The notes: generated from the sequence alone by a model not told the origin. A stretch of DNA of 6,133 nucleotides from CAJXVY01 sp965660355 (GCA_965660355.1 CBFHZN010000047.1:1-6133); one strand, 5' to 3'. Positions 1 through 5,880 are shown, numbered from the stretch's first letter. Numbers and translations: made by a program.

Positions 1-295
1 AATACGGAGGATCAAATAGTTCTGGGTCAGTGAAGCTCAGTCCCATCTTCGAGTCTTGCGCATTATTGGATGCATCCTCGATTGGACTCAGTTCTTCGAA
101 AACCTCGGCAAGACCGTGTCTTGCCTCAGCTCCTACTGTCTCTCGCCATTTATCTGTTCCGATCAACCACTCGAAGCTCTCTGTCTGCAATTGCAGCAGA
201 TCTGGAAGCTCCATGGGATCTGGATTTTTGGCGAATGATGGCCTCATGGCCTGTCTGGTGTTTTTAGCGGTCTTAGTTTTCTTCGCAGCTGCCAA
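1..295 (-). CDS. rpoB: RNA polymerase beta subunit, N-terminal part (runs off window)
   Basis: This is the N-terminal 98 codons of the beta subunit of DNA-dependent RNA polymerase, the core transcription enzyme and the rifampicin target; the gene continues beyond position 1. Reading the minus strand from a TTG at 295-293 gives a basic, Ala/Lys-rich start (AAAKKTKTAKNTRQ), then SFAKNPDPMELPDLLQLQ, TESFEWLIG, and AEVFEELSPIED followed by MGLSFTDPELFDPP. The segments 'LLxLQxxSFxWL', 'FEExSPIED' and 'LSFxDPxxxxPxY' are the conserved opening of actinobacterial RpoB. The TTG is chosen because GGAGGGG lies 7 nt upstream and the protein begins at the usual distance before the conserved block; the first in-frame ATG falls inside the conserved region. 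The rifampicin-binding clusters lie outside the window. Identity is very secure; the exact start is slightly less so. Confidence 0.95.
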   Translation of the reverse strand, partial: MAAAKKTKTAKNTRQAMRPSFAKNPDPMELPDLLQLQTESFEWLIGTDKWRETVGAEARHGLAEVFEELSPIEDASNNAQDSKMGLSFTDPELFDPPY

Positions 296-302
296 GTAAA
301 TA

Positions 303-309
303 CCCCTCC
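303..309 (-). promoter_or_regulatory. Ribosome binding site deciding the rpoB TTG start
   Basis: On the minus strand GGAGGGG stands 7 nt before the TTG at 295-293. It is the strongest Shine-Dalgarno match seen upstream of any gene in this window and supports TTG as the rpoB initiation codon. It is seen directly; its function is inferred from spacing and complementarity to the 16S 3' end. Confidence 0.85.
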
Positions 310-437
310 AAGGGAATGACTTATTACAAGTCGGTTGTTATTCGGGCCCATTTTGTTTCCCCAGATTCTCTGTTGCCACAATTTGCAAACAGGCACACCA
401 ACCGCTATTTGAGGGTATGCAACTATTGGGGAGCAAA

Positions 438-454
438 CCTCTATCCTATAGAGG
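438..454. repeat. Perfect 7-3-7 inverted repeat in rpoB leader
   Basis: CCTCTAT and ATAGAGG flank a 3-nt centre (CCT on the plus strand), making a perfect 7-bp dyad that overlaps the candidate -10 region upstream of rpoB. It could be a protein-binding operator or a small hairpin at the start of the leader RNA. The repeat is seen directly; any role is inferred. Confidence 0.5.
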
Positions 455-472
455 GACAACAACAAACTGCAA
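443..472 (-). promoter_or_regulatory. Candidate promoter for rpoB
   Basis: On the minus strand TTGCAG (467-472) is followed after 16 bp by TATAGG (445-450), or after 18 bp by TAGGAT (443-448). Each hexamer is a partial match to sigma-70/SigA-type boxes. Transcription from here would give a leader of roughly 140 nt before the TTG. The -10 area sits inside the inverted repeat at 438-454. This is only a pattern match; other AT-rich spots in the leader cannot be excluded. Confidence 0.3.
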
Positions 473-514
473 GAAGTATTTCTGTGGAATTAGATGCCAA
501 TTGAGGCCAATAGG

Positions 515-574
515 GAATCTGGTGACGAAAATCCAGCTGGCTCGCAATTTTTGAGGCGCTAATGCACCAGATTC
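515..574. repeat. 10-bp inverted repeat with 40-nt spacer after the hypothetical gene
   Basis: GAATCTGGTG (515-524) and CACCAGATTC (565-574) are exact reverse complements. The 40-nt spacer contains the palindrome CCAGCTGG (533-540). The distal arm overlaps the stop codon of the 573-944 gene. The transcript could fold into a long-range stem with an inner hairpin. No T-tract follows on the minus strand, so a factor-independent terminator is not supported; an RNA stability element or attenuator is possible. Confidence 0.45.
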
Positions 575-944
575 AATACATAATCAACTTTGATTTGAGT
601 ATCTTTTCAAAACTAACGACATCCCCCTTGGCAGCCTTCAGATCATTCCAGTCCAAAATCATGCTCAGTGATCCATCCTCATACTCGATCAAAACACAGG
701 GCTCTCTGCCACCACTGGCTTCAATCTGTTCCTCTGTTCTTTCGTTTTTATGCACCAACACAAACTCATAGCCATCTTCCTGAAGTCTTTTCTCAAAATC
801 TTTCCAAGCTGCTTTTTTCTTCACCGGAGAATGGGTAACATCACAGAGCTTGCAATCACGAATACCTATTAGGTGCCCAAAGAAATAAGCAAGTTCACCA
901 ACGAAGCCTCCGTTGGCGTTATAGACACCGATAAGTTTGCGCAT
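573..944 (-). CDS. Conserved hypothetical protein with CxxC-x3-H motif, 123 aa
   Basis: I cannot assign a function. The 123-residue soluble protein opens MRKLIGVYNANGG, then GELAYFFGHLIG and a tight cluster CKLCDVTH (Cys31, Cys34, His38), with further Cys83 and His24. I recall small bacterial proteins with the same 'GHLxG...CxLCDxTH' core, usually unannotated; that is memory, not a search result. The CxxC plus nearby histidines could bind a metal or be redox active, which is inference. There is no signal peptide or transmembrane helix; the hydrophobic stretch near 16-28 is short. The C-terminal part (about 84-123) is mixed alpha/beta with many Lys. The ATG at 944-942 has GAGAG about 5 nt upstream. 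A hairpin terminator separates it from tRNA-Ser, so it probably has its own promoter. It lies upstream of rpoB in the same direction. Confidence 0.85.
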   Translation of the reverse strand: MRKLIGVYNANGGFVGELAYFFGHLIGIRDCKLCDVTHSPVKKKAAWKDFEKRLQEDGYEFVLVHKNERTEEQIEASGGREPCVLIEYEDGSLSMILDWNDLKAAKGDVVSFEKILKSKLIMY

Positions 945-973
945 AGGGCTCTCAACCTAAAACAAGCCAAAAC

Positions 974-1000
974 TATTCGCCGCATCTTTTGCGGCGAATA
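974..1000 (-). terminator. Intrinsic terminator after tRNA-Ser
   Basis: TATTCGCCGCA (974-984) pairs perfectly with TGCGGCGAATA (990-1000), an 11-bp stem with a 5-nt loop. On the minus strand it is followed by GTTTTGGCTTGTTTT, an interrupted T-rich tail. It lies 27 bases past the CCA end of tRNA-Ser and before the 573-944 gene, so it most likely ends the tadA-tRNA-Ser transcript. The plus-strand side lacks a convincing T-run. Confidence 0.75.
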
Positions 1001-1027
1001 AATCAAGTTTTGCGGTGATCAGCAATT

Positions 1028-1117
1028 TGGCGGTGGCGGTGGGATTTGAACCCACGGTTGACTTACGCCAACACAACTTTTCGAGAGTTGCACCTTCGGC
1101 CGCTCGGACACGCCACC
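1028..1117 (-). tRNA. tRNA-Ser(CGA)
   Basis: This is a class II tRNA reading the serine codon UCG. On the minus strand the acceptor GGTGGCG (1117-1111) pairs with CGCCACC (1038-1032), followed by discriminator G (1031) and an encoded CCA (1030-1028). The anticodon stem CAACT/AGTTG encloses loop CTCGAAA, giving anticodon CGA (1083-1081). A long variable arm with GTTG/CAAC pairing marks the serine type. The T-arm is GTGGG-TTCAAAT-CCCAC. The 5' end lies 20 nt after the tadA stop codon and a terminator follows, so it is probably processed from a tadA-tRNA transcript. Confidence 0.97.
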
Positions 1118-1137
1118 GCAAGCAACACTAACAAATA

Positions 1138-1590
1138 TCAGTCCCTAAGGGATTTGAAATAACCAGTCAGTGATTCCGCACACTCGTTTTCCATAACCCC
1201 TGCAATTACTTCAACCTCTGGTCCCAAACGGCTATCTCTCAAAATGTCATAGCGAGATCCGCTTCCACCGACTCTTTCATCCCATGCACCAAAAACAACC
1301 CTTGGAATCCTTGCTGTTTTGATCGCCCCCGCACACATCACACAGGGCTCTAGAGTGACAACCAGTGTGGTGTTTTCTAGTCTCCAGGATTGAAGTTTTT
1401 TGGTGGCTTCTCTGATGGCAACTATTTCTGCGTGAGCGGTTGGGTCATTATTGCTCATTGTCTTATTGACACCTGTGGCAATTAGCTCGCCCTTTGAATC
1501 CAGAATCAATGCTCCAACCGGCACCTCCAAGGAGTTCTCTTTAGCAAGCTGGAGTGCTTGCTGCATGTGTTGATCCCAGTGGTTTTGCAT
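1138..1590 (-). CDS. tadA: tRNA-specific adenosine deaminase TadA
   Basis: TadA converts the wobble adenosine (A34) of tRNA-Arg(ACG) to inosine, letting one tRNA read CGU, CGC and CGA; it acts as a cytoplasmic zinc-dependent homodimer. The 150-residue protein shows the complete cytidine/deoxycytidylate deaminase signature: HAE at residues 53-55 (zinc ligand His53 and proton-shuttle Glu55) and PCVMC at 82-86 (zinc ligands Cys83 and Cys86), followed by AGAI. 'EVPVGALI' near 22-29 and the C-terminal 'GYFKSLRD' helix are also typical. Length is normal for bacterial TadA. ATG 1590-1588 is chosen because an in-frame stop lies a short way upstream with no other ATG, GTG or TTG between; AAGAGAG lies just before it. 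tRNA-Ser follows 20 nt downstream on the same strand. Confidence 0.96.
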   Translation of the reverse strand: MQNHWDQHMQQALQLAKENSLEVPVGALILDSKGELIATGVNKTMSNNDPTAHAEIVAIREATKKLQSWRLENTTLVVTLEPCVMCAGAIKTARIPRVVFGAWDERVGGSGSRYDILRDSRLGPEVEVIAGVMENECAESLTGYFKSLRD

Positions 1591-1659
1591 GGCTCTCTTA
1601 CGACGTTTAGATGGCAGGTTTCTTATTCACAATAGGCGAATTAAGTAAAGCTGATTGGA

Positions 1660-1700
1660 CAGACGGACATTTAGGGAGTTTTCAGACGGACATTTAGGGA
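1660..1700. repeat. Two direct copies of an 18-bp repeat (period 23 bp)
   Basis: CAGACGGACATTTAGGGA occurs exactly at 1660-1677 and again at 1683-1700, separated by GTTTT. The copies lie between tadA and the regulator gene, just upstream of the region where the regulator's coding sequence seems to lose its start. Tandem repeats of this size are found at the ends of some insertion sequences and also as operator pairs. No transposase is present here, so a remnant insertion-sequence end or a binding site for the adjacent regulator remain the two readings. Confidence 0.7.
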
Positions 1701-1771
1701 AGTTCGACCAAAAGAGTATTTGAAAAGAATGCTAAAAGTCAGATTTTTGCAGATGTCTAGATACTTGTGCT

Positions 1772-1799
1772 TATTATTTTCAAAACACCGCCAAGGGGG
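1772..1799 (+). promoter_or_regulatory. Candidate -10 box and Shine-Dalgarno upstream of the regulator's in-frame extension
   Basis: TATTAT (1772-1777) is one base from the -10 consensus, though no good -35 sits at normal spacing. AAGGGGG (1793-1799) is a good Shine-Dalgarno match 5 nt before an in-frame CTG (1805-1807) of the regulator reading frame. Together they would make a compact promoter and initiation region using the rare CTG start. The ATG at 1883 has no Shine-Dalgarno. This is a pattern match only. Confidence 0.3.
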
Positions 1800-1882
1800 C
1801 CGAACTGCCAGTTCTAACGAAGAAGTTACTGACGTATCTTGCGCAGGACCCAACCACTGTTGAAACCGCCAAATACCTAACA

Positions 1883-2515
1883 ATGATTGGCTTAGTGGAG
1901 CCAGCTCCGAAGGCTGCCAGTGTGAATTTCATTGATGAAAGCGGAATCATTTTTGAGCTGGCTCGTTTTGGGCTAACAAGAAAAGACCCTTTTTTGAATA
2001 GAAATTCAATTTGGGCTGACCTTCCTCCATTCAAGCTTTTGCTCAAAGGTGAGGTGGCGCTGATTGACCCCGCTCACGTAGCCGAGAAATCAAAAGCCGC
2101 CGGATTTGAAATCGAACCCGAACCTTGGCTGAAATCAGTTCTGTTGATCCCTATCTTCAAAAAACAAGCACCTGTAGGGGCAGTGGCTTTGTTTTTCGAT
2201 CAAAGACTCACTTCCATCCCACGCTTGGAAATCGACTACCAGTCTTTTCAGGCACTGATGGTTTTGGCCTTGGAGACCTCGCAGTTCCAGCGGGCTATCA
2301 TGGAAAACGCAAGGCCGGATCTGCCAGAACTAACCGACGCGGAAAGAGATTTCATCAATTGGATAGCCAGGGGTTATTCAAATAAACAGATTGCTCAGGA
2401 AACCAAATTAGCGCTGCCAACGGTGAAAGCCCGAGTCTCAAAACTACTGTCTCGCTTTGAGGTGAAAAACCGCAAGGAGCTGGTTCAAAAGCTACGATCA
2501 GATAAAACCTTCTAA
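1883..2515 (+). CDS. LuxR-family regulator with GAF-like sensor region, 5' end uncertain or truncated
   Basis: A probable transcriptional regulator. The C-terminal 60 residues are a LuxR/GerE helix-turn-helix: LTDAERDFINWIARG (about 150-164), SNKQIAQETKLALPTVKARV (166-185), then LLSRFEVKNRKELV. The first 135 residues look like a small-molecule-sensing GAF-like fold (IDESGIIFELARFG; SVLLIPIFKK; PVGAVALFF), so ligand-controlled DNA binding is inferred. The ATG at 1883 has no ribosome binding site, and the same frame stays open back to 1736 with protein-like sequence just before the ATG (LPVLTKKLLTYLAQDPTTVE, then TAKYLT), yet no ATG, GTG or TTG occurs there. Either it starts at CTG 1805 behind AAGGGGG, or the gene lost its 5' end and is a remnant. 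It converges on the surface-protein gene. Confidence 0.75.
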   Translation: MIGLVEPAPKAASVNFIDESGIIFELARFGLTRKDPFLNRNSIWADLPPFKLLLKGEVALIDPAHVAEKSKAAGFEIEPEPWLKSVLLIPIFKKQAPVGAVALFFDQRLTSIPRLEIDYQSFQALMVLALETSQFQRAIMENARPDLPELTDAERDFINWIARGYSNKQIAQETKLALPTVKARVSKLLSRFEVKNRKELVQKLRSDKTF

Positions 2516-2557
2516 ACACGGCCAGGTTATGGCTCCCAGGAAATCTCTCAAAAATAT

Positions 2558-2593
2558 CTAAACCCAACCGCTTGAGGAAGCGGTTGGGTTTAG
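2558..2593. terminator. Bidirectional intrinsic terminator, perfect 16-bp stem
   Basis: CTAAACCCAACCGCTT (2558-2573) pairs without mismatch to AAGCGGTTGGGTTTAG (2578-2593) around a GAGG loop. On the minus strand the stem is followed by ATATTTTTGAG, a good U-tract ending the surface-protein transcript. On the plus strand the stem ends in GGGTTTAGTCGTTTC, a weaker tail ending the regulator transcript. It sits 42 bases past the regulator stop and 17 bases past the surface-protein stop. Confidence 0.92.
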
Positions 2594-2610
2594 TCGTTTC
2601 TGTCGAAGTG

Positions 2611-5600
2611 CTAGCCGGTATAAGCTGCCCGCCAGACCCTTTCGCCGTCGATGTATATCTCCAAGGCGTTCTTTCCAGGTCCAAGATCAACTGTTCTGAC
2701 CATGTAGTCGGTGCCTAGTGCTTGACGCAGGTTGGAACCGTCGATGTCAGATGAACTGTTCTTTCTCACCCAAGCAATCTCAGTGCCGTTTACGAAGAAT
2801 TGGTACTTGTTACCAACGTTGATGTTCTTCATATACATCTTGACCTGAGTCTCGGACATTTGTGAGGTCCATCCTTTTGATTCGGCCTGACCGAGAATGA
2901 CTTCCTCTTTTGCGGCAACCACAGACACAACCACACTCTGGTAAGTAATGGAGCCCTTGTCAGTCATCAGGGTGATTGGGTAGTCTCCAGTCTCCACATC
3001 GGGCACCTCGAAACTCAGTTCATCTGAGTTTACCTCGAAGCTCGGGGCTGACACCCCATCCAGTTTGACCCCTGAGATCACATAACCTTGCAGATCAAGC
3101 GGGATTGAGGCAGTGTCTCCCGGCGAATAAGTTTCATTCAATGCTTCAGCACCTACATCAGAATCCGTCGATCCTCCAGAAGAACCGCCACCGATACCAG
3201 GAATCACCGGAGCAGGAATCGCGGGTGCTGAACCAGAGCTCTCCACGCCCCACTGAGCATACAAATCAAGGTTCGCAGCAGCTGTCCTTCCAAGCTCGGC
3301 AACCAAATCAAGAGCTTGGCCCGGGGTGAAGGAGTCCCCTGTGCCATCCGCAGCAGTTGTCCAAGCAGTGATGGTTTGACCATCGCGAGCAAACAAATCG
3401 CTTCCTGCAGCAACATAGTCTGATGCTCCAGACTCGACTATGTCCGTAGAGATGTCTCCTGAGAAGTTGGCCTTGTAAGTCACATCATGCGAACTCCAGA
3501 CTGCAAAAAATTCCTGATCACTCGACTTTGAGAAGGAGGACAGAAGTTCTTTATTCTGACTGCCACCGTCAGACGTCGCCCAGCCTGAAACGAAGTAACC
3601 TGGAGCTGTCATTTCTTCCCCATTTGGCAAGGTCACGCTGATGTTTTGACCAGTAGTTATAGAGGGTACTGTGCCAGTCACACCTGTTTTCGTGCCAGGA
3701 CTAAAGGTGAACTCCACTTTAGGTGCCCACCTAGCATACAGAGAGGCATTTCCTTCCAGGGTAACGGTTTCAGTATCTGGGTCAACACTGGTACCTGATC
3801 CGTCCACTGCTGTGTTCCACTCTTCAAAGACGGCATCGGCCACATCGTCCAGCTTGGGCACGGCGATTCCCGTTGGCCCAGTGAGTACATCTGTTGATGT
3901 ACTTGCGTCAGATGTTGTTCCTGAAGAGTAATTTCCAAATAGCGTTAGCTGAAATGGGTTCGAATTGACCGTGAGATTTACAGTTCCTGTTCCCATCGAG
4001 TTGCCTGACTGGTCAAATGCTTCAACAGTGTAGGTGTTGGCTGCAGCTGCAACCGTGGGTGTTCCAACAATCTTGCCCGTCATTGTGTCTACTACCAATC
4101 CAGTCGGAAGAGCCGGCGATGAGCTTGCCAGTTCGAAGCGGAAGACCGAATCGGTCGAAGCTTCTCCAAAAGCAATTGAGGGGGAAATGTCAACGGTAGT
4201 GTATTGATTCACGGTGCTATCCGAGTAGGTGTAACTAGAGATTGTGTCATGAGAAGCACTTGAAACGAACGCTAGCTCAGGGGATTTACCACTGGCAAAC
4301 TCCCAATTGGTTGCAAAAGAGCTAGGCACCTCAGATTGTTCATCAACTGCGCTGAGTGAGGTTCGAATGGCATTGTTGGTGAACTCCGACAAAGTTACAT
4401 CTGTGGAAGATCCGAAGTCATAGCGGATATTCGGAACAGTGAAGTTGCTGTTGTCAGGATAAGACGCGTTATTTACTAGGGTTGCTCCATCTTCACTCAC
4501 ATAAAAGGATGGTTTGTCCAAGTCGCTTGCCGGAGTGGTGGAAAAATCCGTGTAATAAGTGCTTTCTTGGAGAACTAGCAAGTCTGAGTAAGTCGTCGCC
4601 TTAGCGGGATCAGAGTAAGTTGAAGGGTTAGGCTGGGAGTTGATATTCTGCCCCCCAGCAATGGGCTCCAAAGAATAAGTGAAATCCTTGTTAGAAGGGA
4701 TTTCTAAGTCTACGTCTACGAATCCTCGAGAAAAAGTAACTGAAGGAGATTCATTAGTGTGGTCGATAGCCGCAACTGTTAGACCATTGGACTCTTTGAT
4801 TTTCCCAGTCTTGACAGTGCCTTTCGCTCTGAAATCAGCAATGTCAATTGTTGAGGCTCCGTCGAAATAGGCCAAACCGAAAATGAATCCAGCAATTTCT
4901 TTCTCCGCAGTGGGACTGGCACCCCAGATAAGCTCAGATACATCAACATTTATCTGGGAAAAAGCATCTGCCGAAGCTTTGGGGGAAGAATCTCTCTTAG
5001 AGCTGAACAGAAGCCCCATACCGTTATTATTACCATCAGGTAGGGTCACCGACTGTGCACTCAGTGACACCTCTGAGAATTTCTGGAATTCAACCTCATC
5101 GGCAATTGGAGTATTAAAAATTAGGCTACTTTGATTGGTGTAACTCGGGCTCACCGACGGCACGCTCGAGTAGTCAATATGGAGCCCTGCAGCATCAATG
5201 GAGACCCCTTTATCAGTCCCAGTGCTGAAAATGCCCCCGGCTAAATCGAGTTCGCCTGCTCCGTCGGGAGTACCGATAATATTGAGATTTCTGACCTTGA
5301 GAGAACTAGGTTGCGTTGCGTCGAAGTGAGCTATCAACCCTTTAGACAGGTTCGTAAAACTAGCGTGGGTAACGCTCACGTTCTCTAGCTCGACTCCCGA
5401 CACTGAAGCACCACCTGCGCCAGCGCCGTGGTCCCCAGTCCCAAACAAGGAATCGGTTTCGTTTGAATTCTGCAGAACAAAGTTAACGTTTTTCACCTTT
5501 AGTGTCGCGTCCTCGGCTTCGAGGCTTTTTTCAATGTCGACGAACGTTACCGTGTGGAGGCCACCATCAATTACCGTGTCATCTTCACGTCTTGGATTGA

Positions 5601-5880
5601 ATTCATCAGACTGGTCAGACGTCACAGTAAAGTTGTTGGTGATCTTGAAGTGATTGGTTTGGCCCGAAGTTGTACAGTCCTTCATGGTTGCGAATTCCGC
5701 TCCCGTACCTACTTGCCAGGGATCGCCCGATGTGCCAGAGCCATTCAGGGTACATCCTGCGCCTCCGGCACTCCCACCCAAAACCACTTCCGTAGTGCTT
5801 GCCTGCGCGGCAATTGGAAGTGGGAGAAGTAGCAGAAATGAAGCGAGCGTGGCAATAGTGGCCTTGTATTCTTTATTCAT
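2611..5880 (-). CDS. Large secreted modular surface protein (He_PIG-like and Listeria-Bacteroides repeats)
   Basis: A secreted protein of 1089 residues from ATG 5880 (1102 if TTG 5919 is used; numbers below count from the TTG). Residues 14-40 form a signal peptide: MNKEYKA, a hydrophobic core ASFLLLLPLPIAA, and an AQA-S cleavage site. ATG 5880 is preferred because it gives a normal-length signal peptide; neither start has a Shine-Dalgarno. About 44-420 is beta-rich, opening with a GSGTSGDPWQVGTGAEF motif like those in parallel beta-helix/GLUG-type surface proteins. Residues 575-652 are a putative Ig domain (LPTGLVVDTMTGKIVGTPT), 654-891 hold three Listeria-Bacteroides-type repeats ending YARW, FAVW and YAQW, 894-921 a Pro/Gly/Ser linker, 925-1003 an Ig/IPT-like domain, and 1010-1102 a distinct C-terminal module. 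Its only cysteines are Cys56 and Cys82. There is no LPXTG or C-terminal membrane helix. Likely adhesion or envelope role; ligand unknown. Confidence 0.93.
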   Translation of the reverse strand: MNKEYKATIATLASFLLLLPLPIAAQASTTEVVLGGSAGGAGCTLNGSGTSGDPWQVGTGAEFATMKDCTTSGQTNHFKITNNFTVTSDQSDEFNPRREDDTVIDGGLHTVTFVDIEKSLEAEDATLKVKNVNFVLQNSNETDSLFGTGDHGAGAGGASVSGVELENVSVTHASFTNLSKGLIAHFDATQPSSLKVRNLNIIGTPDGAGELDLAGGIFSTGTDKGVSIDAAGLHIDYSSVPSVSPSYTNQSSLIFNTPIADEVEFQKFSEVSLSAQSVTLPDGNNNGMGLLFSSKRDSSPKASADAFSQINVDVSELIWGASPTAEKEIAGFIFGLAYFDGASTIDIADFRAKGTVKTGKIKESNGLTVAAIDHTNESPSVTFSRGFVDVDLEIPSNKDFTYSLEPIAGGQNINSQPNPSTYSDPAKATTYSDLLVLQESTYYTDFSTTPASDLDKPSFYVSEDGATLVNNASYPDNSNFTVPNIRYDFGSSTDVTLSEFTNNAIRTSLSAVDEQSEVPSSFATNWEFASGKSPELAFVSSASHDTISSYTYSDSTVNQYTTVDISPSIAFGEASTDSVFRFELASSSPALPTGLVVDTMTGKIVGTPTVAAAANTYTVEAFDQSGNSMGTGTVNLTVNSNPFQLTLFGNYSSGTTSDASTSTDVLTGPTGIAVPKLDDVADAVFEEWNTAVDGSGTSVDPDTETVTLEGNASLYARWAPKVEFTFSPGTKTGVTGTVPSITTGQNISVTLPNGEEMTAPGYFVSGWATSDGGSQNKELLSSFSKSSDQEFFAVWSSHDVTYKANFSGDISTDIVESGASDYVAAGSDLFARDGQTITAWTTAADGTGDSFTPGQALDLVAELGRTAAANLDLYAQWGVESSGSAPAIPAPVIPGIGGGSSGGSTDSDVGAEALNETYSPGDTASIPLDLQGYVISGVKLDGVSAPSFEVNSDELSFEVPDVETGDYPITLMTDKGSITYQSVVVSVVAAKEEVILGQAESKGWTSQMSETQVKMYMKNINVGNKYQFFVNGTEIAWVRKNSSSDIDGSNLRQALGTDYMVRTVDLGPGKNALEIYIDGERVWRAAYTG

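Larger units (their letters stand above)
296..572 (-). promoter_or_regulatory. rpoB upstream leader / intergenic region
   Basis: About 277 bases with no credible gene separate the hypothetical gene (stop at 573-575) from rpoB. Read on the minus strand it holds, in order: a 10-bp inverted repeat GAATCTGGTG/CACCAGATTC (565-574 and 515-524) that overlaps the upstream stop codon and encloses a CCAGCTGG palindrome (533-540); a weak promoter candidate around 443-472; a compact 7-3-7 inverted repeat (438-454); a GACTT-n5-AAGTC repeat (318-332); and the rpoB ribosome binding site. No U-run follows the 10-bp repeat, so it is not a standard intrinsic terminator. rpoB is probably transcribed from a promoter in this interval with a long 5' leader, which is inference. 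A short open frame at 244-465 (minus) is out of frame with rpoB and resembles nothing. Confidence 0.5.
1591..1882. other. tadA-regulator intergenic region
   Basis: These 292 bases contain no independent gene I can support. They hold the tadA upstream region (minus strand), the two 18-bp repeats at 1660-1700, an AT-rich stretch (about 1705-1785) and the in-frame, apparently coding extension of the regulator from about 1790. Three plus-strand frames across 1700-1790 were read: all are stop-interrupted or lack recognisable protein sequence, so the missing regulator N-terminus was not found in another frame. Confidence 0.6.

Noticed and set aside
30..299. Plus-strand open frame of 89 codons at the left edge
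   Set aside because: It lies antisense to the rpoB N-terminus, whose conserved protein sequence explains this stretch; the plus-strand translation is Ser/Leu-rich with no recognisable features.
244..465. Minus-strand open frame of 73 codons covering the rpoB leader
   Set aside because: It overlaps the rpoB start and ribosome binding site in a different frame, has no ribosome binding site and no recognisable sequence.
515..574. Intrinsic terminator after the 573-944 gene
   Set aside because: The 10-bp inverted repeat has a 40-nt spacer and no T-tract follows it on the minus strand, so it was kept only as a repeat.
1751..1863. A plus-strand frame from ATG 1754 as the missing N-terminus of the regulator, joined by a frameshift
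   Set aside because: The translation (MSRYLCLLFSKHRQG and onward) looks non-coding, and from about 1805 the main regulator frame already reads as protein, so a simple frameshift does not supply a credible N-terminus.
1671..2046. Minus-strand open frames opposite the regulator's start
   Set aside because: They are antisense to the regulator coding frame and have no family resemblance; they look like shadows.
2611..2760. LPXTG-type sorting signal or C-terminal membrane anchor on the surface protein
   Set aside because: The last 50 residues contain no LPXTG-like motif, no hydrophobic helix and no basic tail; the protein ends RVWRAAYTG.
3105..3938. Several antisense and alternate-frame open frames inside the surface-protein gene
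   Set aside because: All are contained in one long, well-formed coding frame with clear domains; their translations are low-complexity Gln/Ser/Pro-rich.
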